DNA of 53,371 bases from Caldifarciminota bacterium (GTDB taxonomy: Bacteria > Hydrothermota > UBA3073). The notes beneath the pieces were generated by a model, which made no database searches, had not been told where the DNA came from, and worked only from the letters and a program-made list of their open reading frames with translations. Below are positions 33,868 through 44,197 of the stretch, one piece after another. The stretch's first letter is position 1; every line of letters starts with the position of its first letter. The DNA lies in NCBI GenBank assembly GCA_030606335.1, contig JAUWGP010000018.1, forward strand, positions 1 through 53,371, given 5' to 3'. The translations under genes were made by a program, and so were the position numbers.

Positions 33868-35106
33868 ATGGGATTACATTTCAATTTACTAACAGAGAAA
33901 GATATGAAACAGATGGATGCCTTGAAAGAATCTTATGGCGGTGCATCTGAGATTATGAAGACTATTGAAAATAAACGGAAATATGAAACGAGGAAGAGGA
34001 TAGCTAATGAAAAGGGTTTTGGTAAGACCTTAGATAAGGCTGAGGAGTATGCAAAATCAATTGCCAAGGTTGAAGATTTTATTGAAAAAGAGAATATAAA
34101 GGTAACAAAGGATGGTATTGTTACTACACAGGTCTCAGGATGGCAGGGTGCTCCTGTTGCATTAAGTTGTATGCGACGCATGGCAAAGGATGGCACGACC
34201 CTTGCACCAAAAGAGATGATTTCTGTTATGGCACTGACAGAGGACTATGTTAATAATGGTGAATTAATAACAACACTGGCAATAACAGAAAATATATACG
34301 GGTCAAAATTCTGCAATGCTAACCTTATTGGAACTCCTCTCAGTAATGAATGTTATGCAAGATTGGAAAAAATTACAGGTGAAAGATTTGAAACAGTAGA
34401 ATCCTCTCCTGGAATGCGTGCATTAGTACTTATCAATCAAGGTACTTTCTTTGGTAATTTTGGGGGAATCGAGGTTGCCGACAACAATCACCTGGTCTAT
34501 CTCGACGGTATAACCCGTGCAGCAGTCAATACAGGAACCAACTTCTTCCTGAATCCAAGCTGGTCTACAATTGTTGCAGGCTGCTATTATGCGCGTGATA
34601 TTAAAAATATGGAATTCAAAATATCCATGCTCCTTTCAACGCAGAATGCGATTCAGCTCAGAATACTGCTGAATATCATGAAAGAATATATTCGAGACGA
34701 TGGAACATCGGCTCTCTATGAAATTAATTTAGGAAATGCTATGTCGCCAGAAATGTTCATACAATGCTCAAGAGAATTGCGAGCCTCCGGAATTCCAGAT
34801 GTTTCTATAGCAGCCCATCTGAGGATAAACCCCGACCTTGGCATTGAAAACTTCAATTGGACCGAAAATACGTATAAGGTGCTTGACGCAGGTGTTGATA
34901 TTACCATAAAATACGAAAGTGATGGAACATCCCGCCCACTCGATACAATGGCGACCTATTTTCTCTCTAAAGAGGAGAGATTGGAACAGGCAGAGGAGAT
35001 TGGAGAGGTTCTCTATTACAAATCTGTTCGTTGTTCTAACGACGTCAAGGAGATGATGAGAAGAGGTCATAAGGCTATATTTGGCAAGCTTTCCTATAGA
35101 AATTAA
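33868..35106 (+). CDS. unrecognised conserved-looking cytoplasmic protein
   Basis: 412 residues, no signal peptide or membrane segment. I do not recognise the family. The N-terminal 90 residues are charged and helical. The remainder alternates hydrophobic strands and helices, as in a TIM-barrel enzyme: MRALVLINQGTFFGNFGGIEVAD, TNFFLNPSWSTIVAGCYYA, TSALYEINLGNAMSPEMF, PDVSIAAHLRINPD, VDITIKYESDGTSRPLD. Gly/Asn-rich loops after strands suggest a catalytic barrel. It has a strong AAAAGGAGG site and is isolated by spacers of about 215 and 709 bp, so it is probably its own transcript. Clearly coding by codon pattern and length. Confidence 0.75.
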   Translation: MGLHFNLLTEKDMKQMDALKESYGGASEIMKTIENKRKYETRKRIANEKGFGKTLDKAEEYAKSIAKVEDFIEKENIKVTKDGIVTTQVSGWQGAPVALSCMRRMAKDGTTLAPKEMISVMALTEDYVNNGELITTLAITENIYGSKFCNANLIGTPLSNECYARLEKITGERFETVESSPGMRALVLINQGTFFGNFGGIEVADNNHLVYLDGITRAAVNTGTNFFLNPSWSTIVAGCYYARDIKNMEFKISMLLSTQNAIQLRILLNIMKEYIRDDGTSALYEINLGNAMSPEMFIQCSRELRASGIPDVSIAAHLRINPDLGIENFNWTENTYKVLDAGVDITIKYESDGTSRPLDTMATYFLSKEERLEQAEEIGEVLYYKSVRCSNDVKEMMRRGHKAIFGKLSYRN

Positions 35107-35241
35107 TAGATTATAAAAATTGGTACTTCTCCAATTTAGTTGGTTCAAATGATGTTCAAAAGACGTACAGGCATATGAATAACGCTCTTTGTATTTGGGA
35201 ATTAATACGTTTTCCTTTAATCACAATATGTCTGTAATATG

Positions 35242-35393
35242 GAGATTGCTTCGGTAACTACGTTACCTCGTAATGACGAGAAAAAGAATGTTAACATGAG
35301 ATTGCTTCGACCTGATATTCATCAGTTCTCGCAATGACAGCGTTCTGTGTTTGTCATTGCGAGCCTGAACTAAGTGAAGACGTGGCAATCTCA
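35242..35393. repeat. three half-copies of the GTCATTGCGAG element
   Basis: GAGATTGCTTCGG...CGTAATGACGAG (35242-35280) and GAGATTGCTTCGACC...CTCGCAATGACA (35298-35339) lie in one orientation; TGTCATTGCGAGCC...GGCAATCTC (35352-35393) lies in the other. Each half has one GTCATTGCGAG end and one GCAATCTC end. They sit in the 709-bp spacer before the A2M gene, which also has a hairpin at 35613 and no gene that I can support. Confidence 0.7.
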
Positions 35394-35612
35394 TTAATCT
35401 CTGTTATACAATTTCAATTGAATATATTTTTTCACCTACCTGGTGGTAGACAGGAGCGATTGATTATCATAAATCATCTTTACTTAATACATGTATGGAA
35501 GTAATAAGAATTTAACAGAATTAATCCCTATATTCTATTAACTAAATTGGAGAAGATCCAAAAAATTTAACTTTGATATAGAATACTACACCAGTTCGGT
35601 GTATGCAATGAC

Positions 35613-35635
35613 CCTGTAGAGTATTCCTCTACAGG
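35613..35635. repeat. 9-bp hairpin in the A2M upstream region
   Basis: CCTGTAGAG-TATTC-CTCTACAGG, a perfect stem, immediately after a smaller one (ACACC-AGTTC-GGTGT at about 35588). The pair is 180 bp before the A2M start. No T-tract. Could be a regulatory structure or a dispersed palindrome. Confidence 0.5.
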
Positions 35636-35815
35636 ATAAACATTTTCAGTGTACTTCATAGTTACCTGCTTTAGTAATGGAATACACCGCCAAGGTCTCC
35701 CCCACTATCTGCTTTAGGTATTTTTGTATTCATCAACAATGGAATTAAAACTTCTCTGTTTTCTATATACTCTGGTATTTCATGAAATAATAAATGATTT
35801 ATAAAAGGGGGTAGA

Positions 35816-38800
35816 ATGAATAGGTTTCTCATACTTTCCATTTCAATCCTTGCTTTGTGTTCATGTAAAAAATATGAGCAGGAGATAAAGGTTCCTATAA
35901 CAACCCAGAGAACCATCATATCCTCTGATACATTGTCACTTAGGATTACACACATATCACCTGTAGGTTCAATTGAAGGTATACGTGAATCATTTAAAAT
36001 ACTAGTGGGGTTTAATCAACCAATGACATCTCTTCAAGCTATTCCAAGAGAGGAGACAAAAGGACCTCTGGAAATTGAACCGCCTGTTCGTGGAAAATAC
36101 AGATGGTTAGGTTCAAGAACTCTTGCATTCATACCTTATGATACTCTTTCACCTGCAACAGAATTTATAGTTACCTTAAAAAAGGATAAGATACAATCTC
36201 TCACAGGTATGAAATTAGAGAGAGATACATCATGGACATTTGAAACCGTACGACCCTTGCTTTTAAAATCCTATCCGCGCCATCGTGCGAATTTTTTAGA
36301 TCGTAAAGACTTGATATACCTTTATTTTAACCAGGAAATATCTCCTCAAAGAATTGGTGATAAAATCCAGATCATTGCCACACATGGTAAGCCATCAAAA
36401 GTATGTGGTTTTATTAAACCTGTGTATCCCACATTCAGAAAGGAAATTATATCATTCCATGTTAGACGCCTTAGAAATAGAGAGAAAGAAAGAACTCCGT
36501 TTGAACGTTGGAAAAATGAACGAACATTGGTCCTTATACCATTGAAGAAGCTTCCAGTTGAATCACAGATAGACGTTTATCTTTATCCAGGATTGCTTTC
36601 AAAATATGGTAATTTGGGTATGAGCTCAGAAAAAGTCGTAACATTCAATACCTATAATGTGTTTAGATTAGTAAATTATCCGAAAGAGATTATGGCAGGT
36701 GATTGGCTTGAGTTATGTTTCTCTAATCCATTATCTATGAGTGAATTTATAGAAGATATAAACATCGAACCCAAAGTAGAGATTCCAGATATGTATAGAA
36801 ACAAAAAATGGGAAATTACTCGTATAAGACTCAGTCTACCATTCAAACCTGATTCTGAATACAATATAATAATAACGAAAGGATTGAAAGATAAATTTGG
36901 TAATAAACTTGATAAAGATTATAAGTTCACACTAAAGGTCGGTGATTATAGACCCTATGTACATATTCCCACTGGTATAAACATAATAGAATCACAGGGA
37001 AGTTTATATTATCCTGCTACTTTCCTGAATATCGATAGTGTAAATCTTCACCTTTCTGAAATAGAGCTTGATAATGCAATACCATTTATAAAAGGCATTA
37101 ATTTCTCAATTCACAATAAACATGTACCTACTGAAAAATGCTGGAAGGTTAATACTTATAAGAATTATAGAAATAAAAAGACAATATTACCAATTAAATT
37201 AGAAGAAATACTAAGAGGTTCTACTGGACTTGTCTTTATCCAACTTAATGATCTTGGACGAACATTATGGCATCCCCAAAATAGATATCTGAAAGCGTTT
37301 GTGATGGTAAATGATCTGGGTGTAACATGGAAATCTTCACCTGAGAATAACCTTGTGTGGGTTACATCGCTTAATTCTACTAAACCTTTAAAGGGTGTGA
37401 ATATCCAACTGAGAGATAGTGATAATCGAATTCTATGGAAGGGGTTATCTGATGAACAAGGACTGTGTGAGTTCCCTGGGTGGGCAAAACTTTCAAAGGA
37501 AGCAAATGAAATAAAAACATGGTATCATGGAAGACCTGAGCAATGGCTTTTACTCCAAAATAGCGGAAGTGCAGTATTCTCAAATAGACAGAATTTTGGT
37601 ATAGATCCATGGCGGTTTAAAATTCCGTACAGATGGAATATTCGAAGGGAGGAATATGGAGGTTATATTTTTACTGAAAAAGGGTTATATCGTGCAGGTG
37701 AAACCGTTCATATCAAGGGAATAATGAGAGAGAAGCAGTCTGGTTTGTGGATTTTACCTGTTATTGAAAGGGTTCCAGTGACAATCAAAAATTCACGAGG
37801 CGAAGTTATACTTGATGATACATTGGAGTTGAATTCATATGGTAGCTTTTCGAAAAGTTTGCCACTATCAGAAGATGCACCAACCGGTATTTATTTAATA
37901 CGGGTTATTATATCAAAAAGGGATATCTATCTCAGTCACCATTTCAGGGTAGAGGCTTACAAACCAGCTGAATTTGAGGTTACTGTCTCTGCTGAAAGAG
38001 ATACATTTATAGTCGATGAGAAGTTTGAGGTAGAGATAACTGGCAGGTACCTTTTTGGTATGCCAATGAGAGATGCACCAGTAACCTGGAATTTAATCAA
38101 AAGTCAGTATCGTCTGAGATATACTCAATATAAAACTTATACCTTTGGTGAATACAGGGCTGAGAGGGATAGAAAGATAATATCATCAGGTAAGGGTAAT
38201 TTAAATGATAAAGGTCAATTCTCTGCTCAGGCGCAGCTAAGTTCAAATGATATAAGAACTCCCTCGAAAATAACATTCGAAGCCAGTGTTACCGCACCCA
38301 ATAAGCAAACTATTTCAGGTAGACAAAATTGGATTGCTTTGCCAGCTAATATACTGCTGGGATTAAAGACTTCTAAACGTCTATATATACTGGGTGATAC
38401 TGTAGAATCTTATATGATTGCTATAAGACCTTCAGGAGAAAAAGTAAATAACAAAAATGTATCAGTCAGAGTACAGAAGGTGGAATGGCGCTCTATTAAG
38501 AAGGCAAGATTTGGAGGAAGATATGAATGGGTATCCGAACGTAGTGAAGTTGAGAAGGAACGAAAGCGGGTTAAAAGTAGAAGTGATTCAACTCTTATTC
38601 GGTTCGTGCCAGATGAACCAGGTCATTATAGTATAATGGTAAGTTCAAAGGATGAAAGGGGCAGAGAAACATTAACAAGTTTGCTTTTCTACGTAGCTGG
38701 TGGTGGATTTGCTGGATGGAGGATGCGTGATGACGACATCATAGAGCTTGTGATAGATAAGGAAGTATACGAAGTTGGTGACACAGCAAAAATACTTGTA

Positions 38801-41476
38801 AAGTCACCATATGATTCTGCAAATGTGCTTGTCACATTAGAGAGGGAACTTATCATGAATAAATTCGTAACGAAAATTCATGGTAATGCTGATTATATTG
38901 AGATACCGATAGATTCTACTTATTTGCCTAATATCTTTGTTAGTGTGACAATTATACGAGGGAGGGTTGAAGGACTTACCTGGAATGAAGAAAAAGAGAC
39001 TGATCTTGGGAAACCACAATTTAAAATAGGTTATGCTAATTTAAAGGTAGATGCAAAGGAGAAGCACCTTGAGGTTAGTGTTTGGTCAGAAAAGCAGGAA
39101 TACCGACCCGGTGACAGTGTAACTGTAAGTTTTGTTGTAAATAACTATATGGGAGAACCAGTAGAATCAGCAGAATTGGCTCTATTTGTTGTAGATTTAG
39201 GTGTACTAAATCTCATTGATTATAAAACACCCAACCCCTTTGACTACTTTTATGGGATGAGACCTCTCTCAGTAAGGACTGTAGAGTCTCGTCTACACAT
39301 AATAGGTGAGAGAAATTATGGAGAAAAAGGAGAAGAACGCGGTGGTGGAGGAGGAGTTGAAGGTATTTCTTATCGGGAAAAGTTCATCACAACTGCCTAT
39401 TATGAGGCTCATGTTTTGACCAATGAATTTGGTAGAGGTAGCGCAACCTTCTCCCTTCCAGACAATTTAACAAAATTTCGGATTATGGCAGTTGCACAGA
39501 CAAAGAATTCAGAATTCGGTTCTGCTGAATCACAACTGACAGTTAATCTGCCATTTATTATGACAGCCTCTCTACCGAGATTTGCTCGGGTGGGTGATGA
39601 ATTCCAGGCAGGTATAGTAGTTCATAATAGAACTGACAGAAGAAATACAGCCAAAGTTGAATGCATAGTTGAAGGTATCAAACTAATAGGAGAAAATGCT
39701 CATGAGGTTACGATTTTACCAGATGAGAGTAAGGAAATCCTATTCACATTCGAGGCTGAGCAGAAAGGGCAGGCAGTGTTTAGTTTTAATGGTAAAATGG
39801 GTGATGACAAGGATGCATTAAAGATGATTATTCCTGTACAATTTCCACCATTTACTGAGGCAGTGGCTACATTTTCTGCTATAGATGATTCGATATTAGA
39901 GAGCATCTATGCACCATCTAATACCTATGACAATTTAGGTGAGCTTGAGATACTCTTATCCTCCTCAATACTTGCTGGGATGGAGGATGGCATAAGGTTC
40001 TTGTTAAATTATCCTTACGAATGTCTAGAACAGAGGCTGTCGAGAATACTTCCCTTGATAGTGGGTGAAGATATTATAAACGATTTCAAAATTGCTCCAG
40101 TAACAGGACAGGTGCTAAGAAACACTGTACAGATAGTGCTTGATGAGGTTGGAGAATATCAGTTTCAAAATGGTGGGTTTGTCTATTTTAAAGGTGGAAA
40201 TCAGCCAGCCCCTTATCTGTCTGCTTATATAATGTATATATTGAAAAGGGCAAAGGATAATGGATATTCTATTGATTCTGATGTAACTATTAAAGGTAGA
40301 AGGTATCTACAGTGGGTTTTACGACTGGAAAATGTAGACTGGAATTATCCATATAACGAATATGCCAGATTGACCTCTAAGGCATTCTGCCTTTATGTTC
40401 TCAGCCTGTGGGGCAATGGTGATAGGGCATATGCCACACGTCTATTCGAACGCAGGGAACAACTTACTATTTTTGGTAAGACATTATTACTTAAGACTGG
40501 TAGAAAACTTGGTATGGGTAAGGAGTTTGAGGTTGAATTATCACGGATAATTCTTAACAAGGTAAAGTTATCACCCACCACAGCACATTTTGAAGAGAGT
40601 GAAAATAGAGGTTGGACCTTTCCATCACCAGGAAAGGTAACAGCATTTATTATACAAGCGTTTACTGAACTTAACTTGTCATTTCCTTACAAGGAACAAA
40701 CAATCAAGTGGTTGGTGCGCGAAAGAATCAGAAAATCAAGGCCTACAACACATGAATATGCATTTATTTTTGATGCTTTTCAAACCTATTACAGGAAATA
40801 TGAAAAGGAAGAACCTGATTTTACTGCCAGAATTCTCTTGGGTGAAAAGGAGATAGTAAATAAACTATTTAAGGGAAGGACCAACAAACCACCAGAACGA
40901 TTCGCATTGCCACTCGATTCTATACCCCGAGATACAATCCTACCTATTAAGATTTCTAAGCTTGGAAAAGGTAGGCTTTATTATGTTCTCAGGATGATTT
41001 ATGCACTCAAGGAGAGTCCGATTGCTTTTGATGAAGGATTTTATATATGGAAGGAGATATTGACATTAGACAACAGGAAAGTTGAAAAGTTCAAGCGTGG
41101 TGAACTATACAAGGTGATACTACATGTTACTATACCCGAGTCAAGAATATTTGGAATACTTGATGATCCCTTGCCTGCTGGTTTTGAGGTAGTAAATCCC
41201 CATTTTGTTACAGAATCAGAGGTAGTCAGACAAGAATACCGAGATGCAAGACGCAAGGCAAGAAGATACTGGTGGGGTAGTTTTGACCATCAAGAGGTAT
41301 ATGACGATAAAGTACTACTTATAGGTAAGCACATGTATCCCGACGAACACACCTGGGTCTATTTTGTAAAAGCCAAAACTTCAGGGAAATTCCTGTTACC
41401 TGCAACAAAAGTTGAGGAGATGTATTCACCTGAAGTATTTGGCTCAACTTCTCAAAAATTTATCGTTATAGAGTAA
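35816..41476 (+). CDS. bacterial alpha-2-macroglobulin family lipoprotein
   Basis: 1886 residues. Lipobox LALCSC (Cys18) anchors it facing the periplasm. The long N-terminal part has macroglobulin beta domains (DRDTSWTFETVRPL, GLYRAGETVHIKGI, APTGIYLIRVIIS, YRPGDSVTVSFVVNNYMGEPVE). A Gly-rich bait-like stretch is near residue 1180 (EERGGGGGVEG). The thioester motif is intact: PYECLEQRL with Cys1403 and Gln1406, which can trap proteases covalently. It protects the envelope from foreign proteases. It lies 71 bp before pbpC, the known partner gene; GGGGG precedes the ATG. Confidence 0.95.
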   Translation: MNRFLILSISILALCSCKKYEQEIKVPITTQRTIISSDTLSLRITHISPVGSIEGIRESFKILVGFNQPMTSLQAIPREETKGPLEIEPPVRGKYRWLGSRTLAFIPYDTLSPATEFIVTLKKDKIQSLTGMKLERDTSWTFETVRPLLLKSYPRHRANFLDRKDLIYLYFNQEISPQRIGDKIQIIATHGKPSKVCGFIKPVYPTFRKEIISFHVRRLRNREKERTPFERWKNERTLVLIPLKKLPVESQIDVYLYPGLLSKYGNLGMSSEKVVTFNTYNVFRLVNYPKEIMAGDWLELCFSNPLSMSEFIEDINIEPKVEIPDMYRNKKWEITRIRLSLPFKPDSEYNIIITKGLKDKFGNKLDKDYKFTLKVGDYRPYVHIPTGINIIESQGSLYYPATFLNIDSVNLHLSEIELDNAIPFIKGINFSIHNKHVPTEKCWKVNTYKNYRNKKTILPIKLEEILRGSTGLVFIQLNDLGRTLWHPQNRYLKAFVMVNDLGVTWKSSPENNLVWVTSLNSTKPLKGVNIQLRDSDNRILWKGLSDEQGLCEFPGWAKLSKEANEIKTWYHGRPEQWLLLQNSGSAVFSNRQNFGIDPWRFKIPYRWNIRREEYGGYIFTEKGLYRAGETVHIKGIMREKQSGLWILPVIERVPVTIKNSRGEVILDDTLELNSYGSFSKSLPLSEDAPTGIYLIRVIISKRDIYLSHHFRVEAYKPAEFEVTVSAERDTFIVDEKFEVEITGRYLFGMPMRDAPVTWNLIKSQYRLRYTQYKTYTFGEYRAERDRKIISSGKGNLNDKGQFSAQAQLSSNDIRTPSKITFEASVTAPNKQTISGRQNWIALPANILLGLKTSKRLYILGDTVESYMIAIRPSGEKVNNKNVSVRVQKVEWRSIKKARFGGRYEWVSERSEVEKERKRVKSRSDSTLIRFVPDEPGHYSIMVSSKDERGRETLTSLLFYVAGGGFAGWRMRDDDIIELVIDKEVYEVGDTAKILVKSPYDSANVLVTLERELIMNKFVTKIHGNADYIEIPIDSTYLPNIFVSVTIIRGRVEGLTWNEEKETDLGKPQFKIGYANLKVDAKEKHLEVSVWSEKQEYRPGDSVTVSFVVNNYMGEPVESAELALFVVDLGVLNLIDYKTPNPFDYFYGMRPLSVRTVESRLHIIGERNYGEKGEERGGGGGVEGISYREKFITTAYYEAHVLTNEFGRGSATFSLPDNLTKFRIMAVAQTKNSEFGSAESQLTVNLPFIMTASLPRFARVGDEFQAGIVVHNRTDRRNTAKVECIVEGIKLIGENAHEVTILPDESKEILFTFEAEQKGQAVFSFNGKMGDDKDALKMIIPVQFPPFTEAVATFSAIDDSILESIYAPSNTYDNLGELEILLSSSILAGMEDGIRFLLNYPYECLEQRLSRILPLIVGEDIINDFKIAPVTGQVLRNTVQIVLDEVGEYQFQNGGFVYFKGGNQPAPYLSAYIMYILKRAKDNGYSIDSDVTIKGRRYLQWVLRLENVDWNYPYNEYARLTSKAFCLYVLSLWGNGDRAYATRLFERREQLTIFGKTLLLKTGRKLGMGKEFEVELSRIILNKVKLSPTTAHFEESENRGWTFPSPGKVTAFIIQAFTELNLSFPYKEQTIKWLVRERIRKSRPTTHEYAFIFDAFQTYYRKYEKEEPDFTARILLGEKEIVNKLFKGRTNKPPERFALPLDSIPRDTILPIKISKLGKGRLYYVLRMIYALKESPIAFDEGFYIWKEILTLDNRKVEKFKRGELYKVILHVTIPESRIFGILDDPLPAGFEVVNPHFVTESEVVRQEYRDARRKARRYWWGSFDHQEVYDDKVLLIGKHMYPDEHTWVYFVKAKTSGKFLLPATKVEEMYSPEVFGSTSQKFIVIE

Positions 41477-41484
41477 AAGAGAGT

Positions 41485-41502
41485 GCATTAGCTTGCTAAT
41501 GC
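41485..41502. repeat. 7-bp hairpin between A2M and pbpC
   Basis: GCATTAG-CTTG-CTAATGC, 8 bp after the A2M stop and followed by AAAAGAAG. It lacks a T-tract, so it may attenuate or protect the bicistronic message rather than end it. Confidence 0.5.
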
Positions 41503-41547
41503 AAAAGAAGTTAGAAACTTACTAACCAATAAAAGGTATATCATCAA

Positions 41548-43842
41548 ATGAAAAGGTTTAAAAAACAGTATATCCCACTTTTTATTCTTTGTGCTGGGTT
41601 TGTTGCATTTTTTGCTATATCCCCTAAAAGAGATATACTATATCCTGAGGAATTCCGCTCTTTTGTTATAGTCGATCGTGATAGTAAAATTTTAAGGGAA
41701 GTACTATCAAGAGATTATAAAACAAGTATATGGACATCGCTTGATAATATGTCTGAATGGATCATCGAAGCTACAATTGTGTACGAGGATAAGAGATTCA
41801 GGACTCATTCTGGGGTTGATGTCATAGCACTTGCCAGGGCACTTATTGAAAATATAAAGGCTGGTAGAATAGTATCAGGGGGTTCAACCATAACAATGCA
41901 GGTTGCAAAAATGGCAATCAGTTTCAAAAATAGAAACTTATTTACTAAATTATATGAGATATTATATGCATTGAAATTAGAATTATACCTAAACAAGAAA
42001 GATATTCTTGAAATTTATCTTAATCGAGCACCATATGGTTTTCAGAACTTTGGAATCGCAGCAGCTTCAAAATTTTATCTAAATAAGCCTGCAAATCATA
42101 TCTCAGTGGGTGAAGCATGTCTATTTGCAGTTATACCCAAATCACCCTCAAGATTAAATCCCTACATAAACCCAGAAAAAGCTATAAAAGAAAGAAACAA
42201 GATTCTAAAAATACTGCTATTACAGAAAACTATTGATTCACTCAGTTTTTCTCTTGCAATGAGGGAACCCTTGCCTTTTATACCACAGGAGCTGAATTTC
42301 AGAGCACCTCATTTTGTCGATTATATAATAAGTGAGTTAGATAGATTGGATATCAAAAATACTAAAACTATTATAACTACCCTCGATATTGATTTACAGG
42401 AAGATCTCGAGAAATTACTTAAGACAACGCTAAAATCGATGAAACGATATAATATGAATCAAGGTGCAATACTTGTAATAAATACAGAAACCTCTGAGAT
42501 ACTTGCTATGATTGGTTCACAGGACTATTTTGGTTCTGATGCAGGTCAGGTGAATGGATGTTTAGCAAAACGTCAACCAGGCTCAGCTATCAAGCCCTTT
42601 ACCTATATTCTTGCATTGAGGGATGGATTTACAAAAGCATCAATTTTACCTGATTTCCCTATGGAGTTCCAATTGCCTGATGGTTCACGATTTGCGCCAA
42701 AAAATTATAGTAAAAAATACAATGGACCTGTCTGGTTAAAAGAGGCACTTGGTGCATCATTAAATGTGCCAACAGTATATTTAGTCGATAGGCTTGGTGT
42801 TGAGAGACTATATAACCTATTGAAGGTTTTAAAATTTGAAAGTCTCGATAAAGCAGCAGAATTTTATGGACTATCTCTTACACTGGGAGCAGGTGAGGTA
42901 AAACTTCTTGAACTTGTAAGGGCATATAGGGCTATTGCAAGGGGAGGATGTCTTGACATGGAGAGGTCCATAATAGAAATCATCGATATACACAATAATA
43001 TATTAAAAATAGAATCCAATGAAGAAAAGATGTTATTCTCAGATGAGATTGCTTACATCATTACAGATATTCTTTCTGATAATTCAAACAGGATAAAATC
43101 CTTTGGTGAGGATAATCCACTTAATCTACCTTTTCCCTGTTCTGCTAAAACAGGTACATCAAAGGATTATAGAGATAATTGGTGTGTGGGATTCACAAGT
43201 AAATATGTTATTGGAATCTGGGTAGGTAATTTCGATGGTTCACCAATGAAGGGTGTATCTGGTATCTCTGGTGCTGCCCCACTATTCAGGGATATAATGA
43301 TAGAACTCCATAGAGATGCTAATCCTCCTGCATTTGAACAGCCACCAGGTTTAGTTCATCTTGAAGTATGTGCCTTTTCAGGTAAAATCCCTGGTTCATT
43401 ATGTACTAATGTAGTTGATGAGATATTTATTTTAGGTACAGAGCCATATGAGATATGTGATGAATGTAGTAGATATGGAGAAAGTAAAGACAAATTTTAC
43501 AAATCATTATATAGTGGGCAAGCTGATCTGAAATACCCAAATGATATTGAACAAGAAAGGTCTTATGGAAACAATAAATTACATATACTTACACCAACAG
43601 AAGGAGATATATTCAAAATAGACCCACAAGTCTCCCTCCAATCACAGGCAATAGTATTCAAGGTAGAAACTGATGAAGACATTGAGAGAGTAATCTTCAA
43701 ACTTGATGGTAAAATTCTTGCTGAGAAAGAATATCCTTTCAAATATGTGTGGGTACCCTTACCAGGTGAACATTTGTTGGAAGTAAAACCGGTTATACCA
43801 AAAATGGATGAGATTCAGAGGGTTATATTTAGAGTACTATAA
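41548..43842 (+). CDS. pbpC: penicillin-binding protein 1C
   Basis: 764 residues: N-terminal membrane anchor (about 9-25), glycosyltransferase 51 domain (catalytic Glu80 in YEDKRFRTHSGVD; GGSTITMQVAKM), transpeptidase domain with S346xxK349 (QPGSAIKPF), SxN-type region (ASLNVPTVYLVDRLGV) and K534TG (AKTGTSKDYRDNWCVG), and a C-terminal BiPBP_C beta domain (about 680-764). PBP1C typically pairs with A2M and is thought to repair the wall at sites of breach. Complete and of normal size. Confidence 0.95.
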   Translation: MKRFKKQYIPLFILCAGFVAFFAISPKRDILYPEEFRSFVIVDRDSKILREVLSRDYKTSIWTSLDNMSEWIIEATIVYEDKRFRTHSGVDVIALARALIENIKAGRIVSGGSTITMQVAKMAISFKNRNLFTKLYEILYALKLELYLNKKDILEIYLNRAPYGFQNFGIAAASKFYLNKPANHISVGEACLFAVIPKSPSRLNPYINPEKAIKERNKILKILLLQKTIDSLSFSLAMREPLPFIPQELNFRAPHFVDYIISELDRLDIKNTKTIITTLDIDLQEDLEKLLKTTLKSMKRYNMNQGAILVINTETSEILAMIGSQDYFGSDAGQVNGCLAKRQPGSAIKPFTYILALRDGFTKASILPDFPMEFQLPDGSRFAPKNYSKKYNGPVWLKEALGASLNVPTVYLVDRLGVERLYNLLKVLKFESLDKAAEFYGLSLTLGAGEVKLLELVRAYRAIARGGCLDMERSIIEIIDIHNNILKIESNEEKMLFSDEIAYIITDILSDNSNRIKSFGEDNPLNLPFPCSAKTGTSKDYRDNWCVGFTSKYVIGIWVGNFDGSPMKGVSGISGAAPLFRDIMIELHRDANPPAFEQPPGLVHLEVCAFSGKIPGSLCTNVVDEIFILGTEPYEICDECSRYGESKDKFYKSLYSGQADLKYPNDIEQERSYGNNKLHILTPTEGDIFKIDPQVSLQSQAIVFKVETDEDIERVIFKLDGKILAEKEYPFKYVWVPLPGEHLLEVKPVIPKMDEIQRVIFRVL

Positions 43843-43906
43843 ATCGTCAGTTAGCATTAAGATAAAACCTATTCCCAATTGATAAATTTAAATATCTCTG
43901 TGGTTC

Positions 43907-44103
43907 CCCCGCACCATATATATGTGCGGGGTGAATCTGTAGTTAGATTTTTGACAATACTGAATATTAGGTACTGTTTAAAATAATATGAAATAAACCA
44001 CAGTCCGTCCCAGACGGATCACAAAGGTAATGTTAAATATAAAAAATTAAACCTGCCTGCGGTAGGCAGGTATTAAAATGACAACTTGCCTGATGGCAGT
44101 CAG
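43907..44103. repeat. hairpin cluster flanked by CTCTGTGGTT words
   Basis: The 355-bp spacer before the DUF1028 gene holds CCCCGCAC...GTGCGGGG (43907-43931) after CTCTGTGGTT, then ACCACAG near 43998. CCTGCCT-GCGGT-AGGCAGG (44051-44069) and CCTGA...TCAGG (44088-44103) follow. No gene or promoter is evident. The mix of words and GC-rich palindromes is the same as upstream of htrA and ptb. Confidence 0.55.
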
Positions 44104-44197
44104 GGTTTAAAACCGTGCGAATAGACTCAAATTAAATTTGTGCCTACAATTTTCTCGTTTAATCTGTGTAATCAGTGGCCAAAACCAGGGGGTATAT

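Noticed and set aside
35671-35955. 94-residue minus-strand ORF at the A2M start
   Set aside because: It overlaps the A2M signal peptide and upstream hairpins; no start signal and no recognisable domain.
41485-41502. Terminator between A2M and pbpC
   Set aside because: Weak 7-bp stem without a T-tract; the two genes are a known functional pair and are probably co-transcribed.
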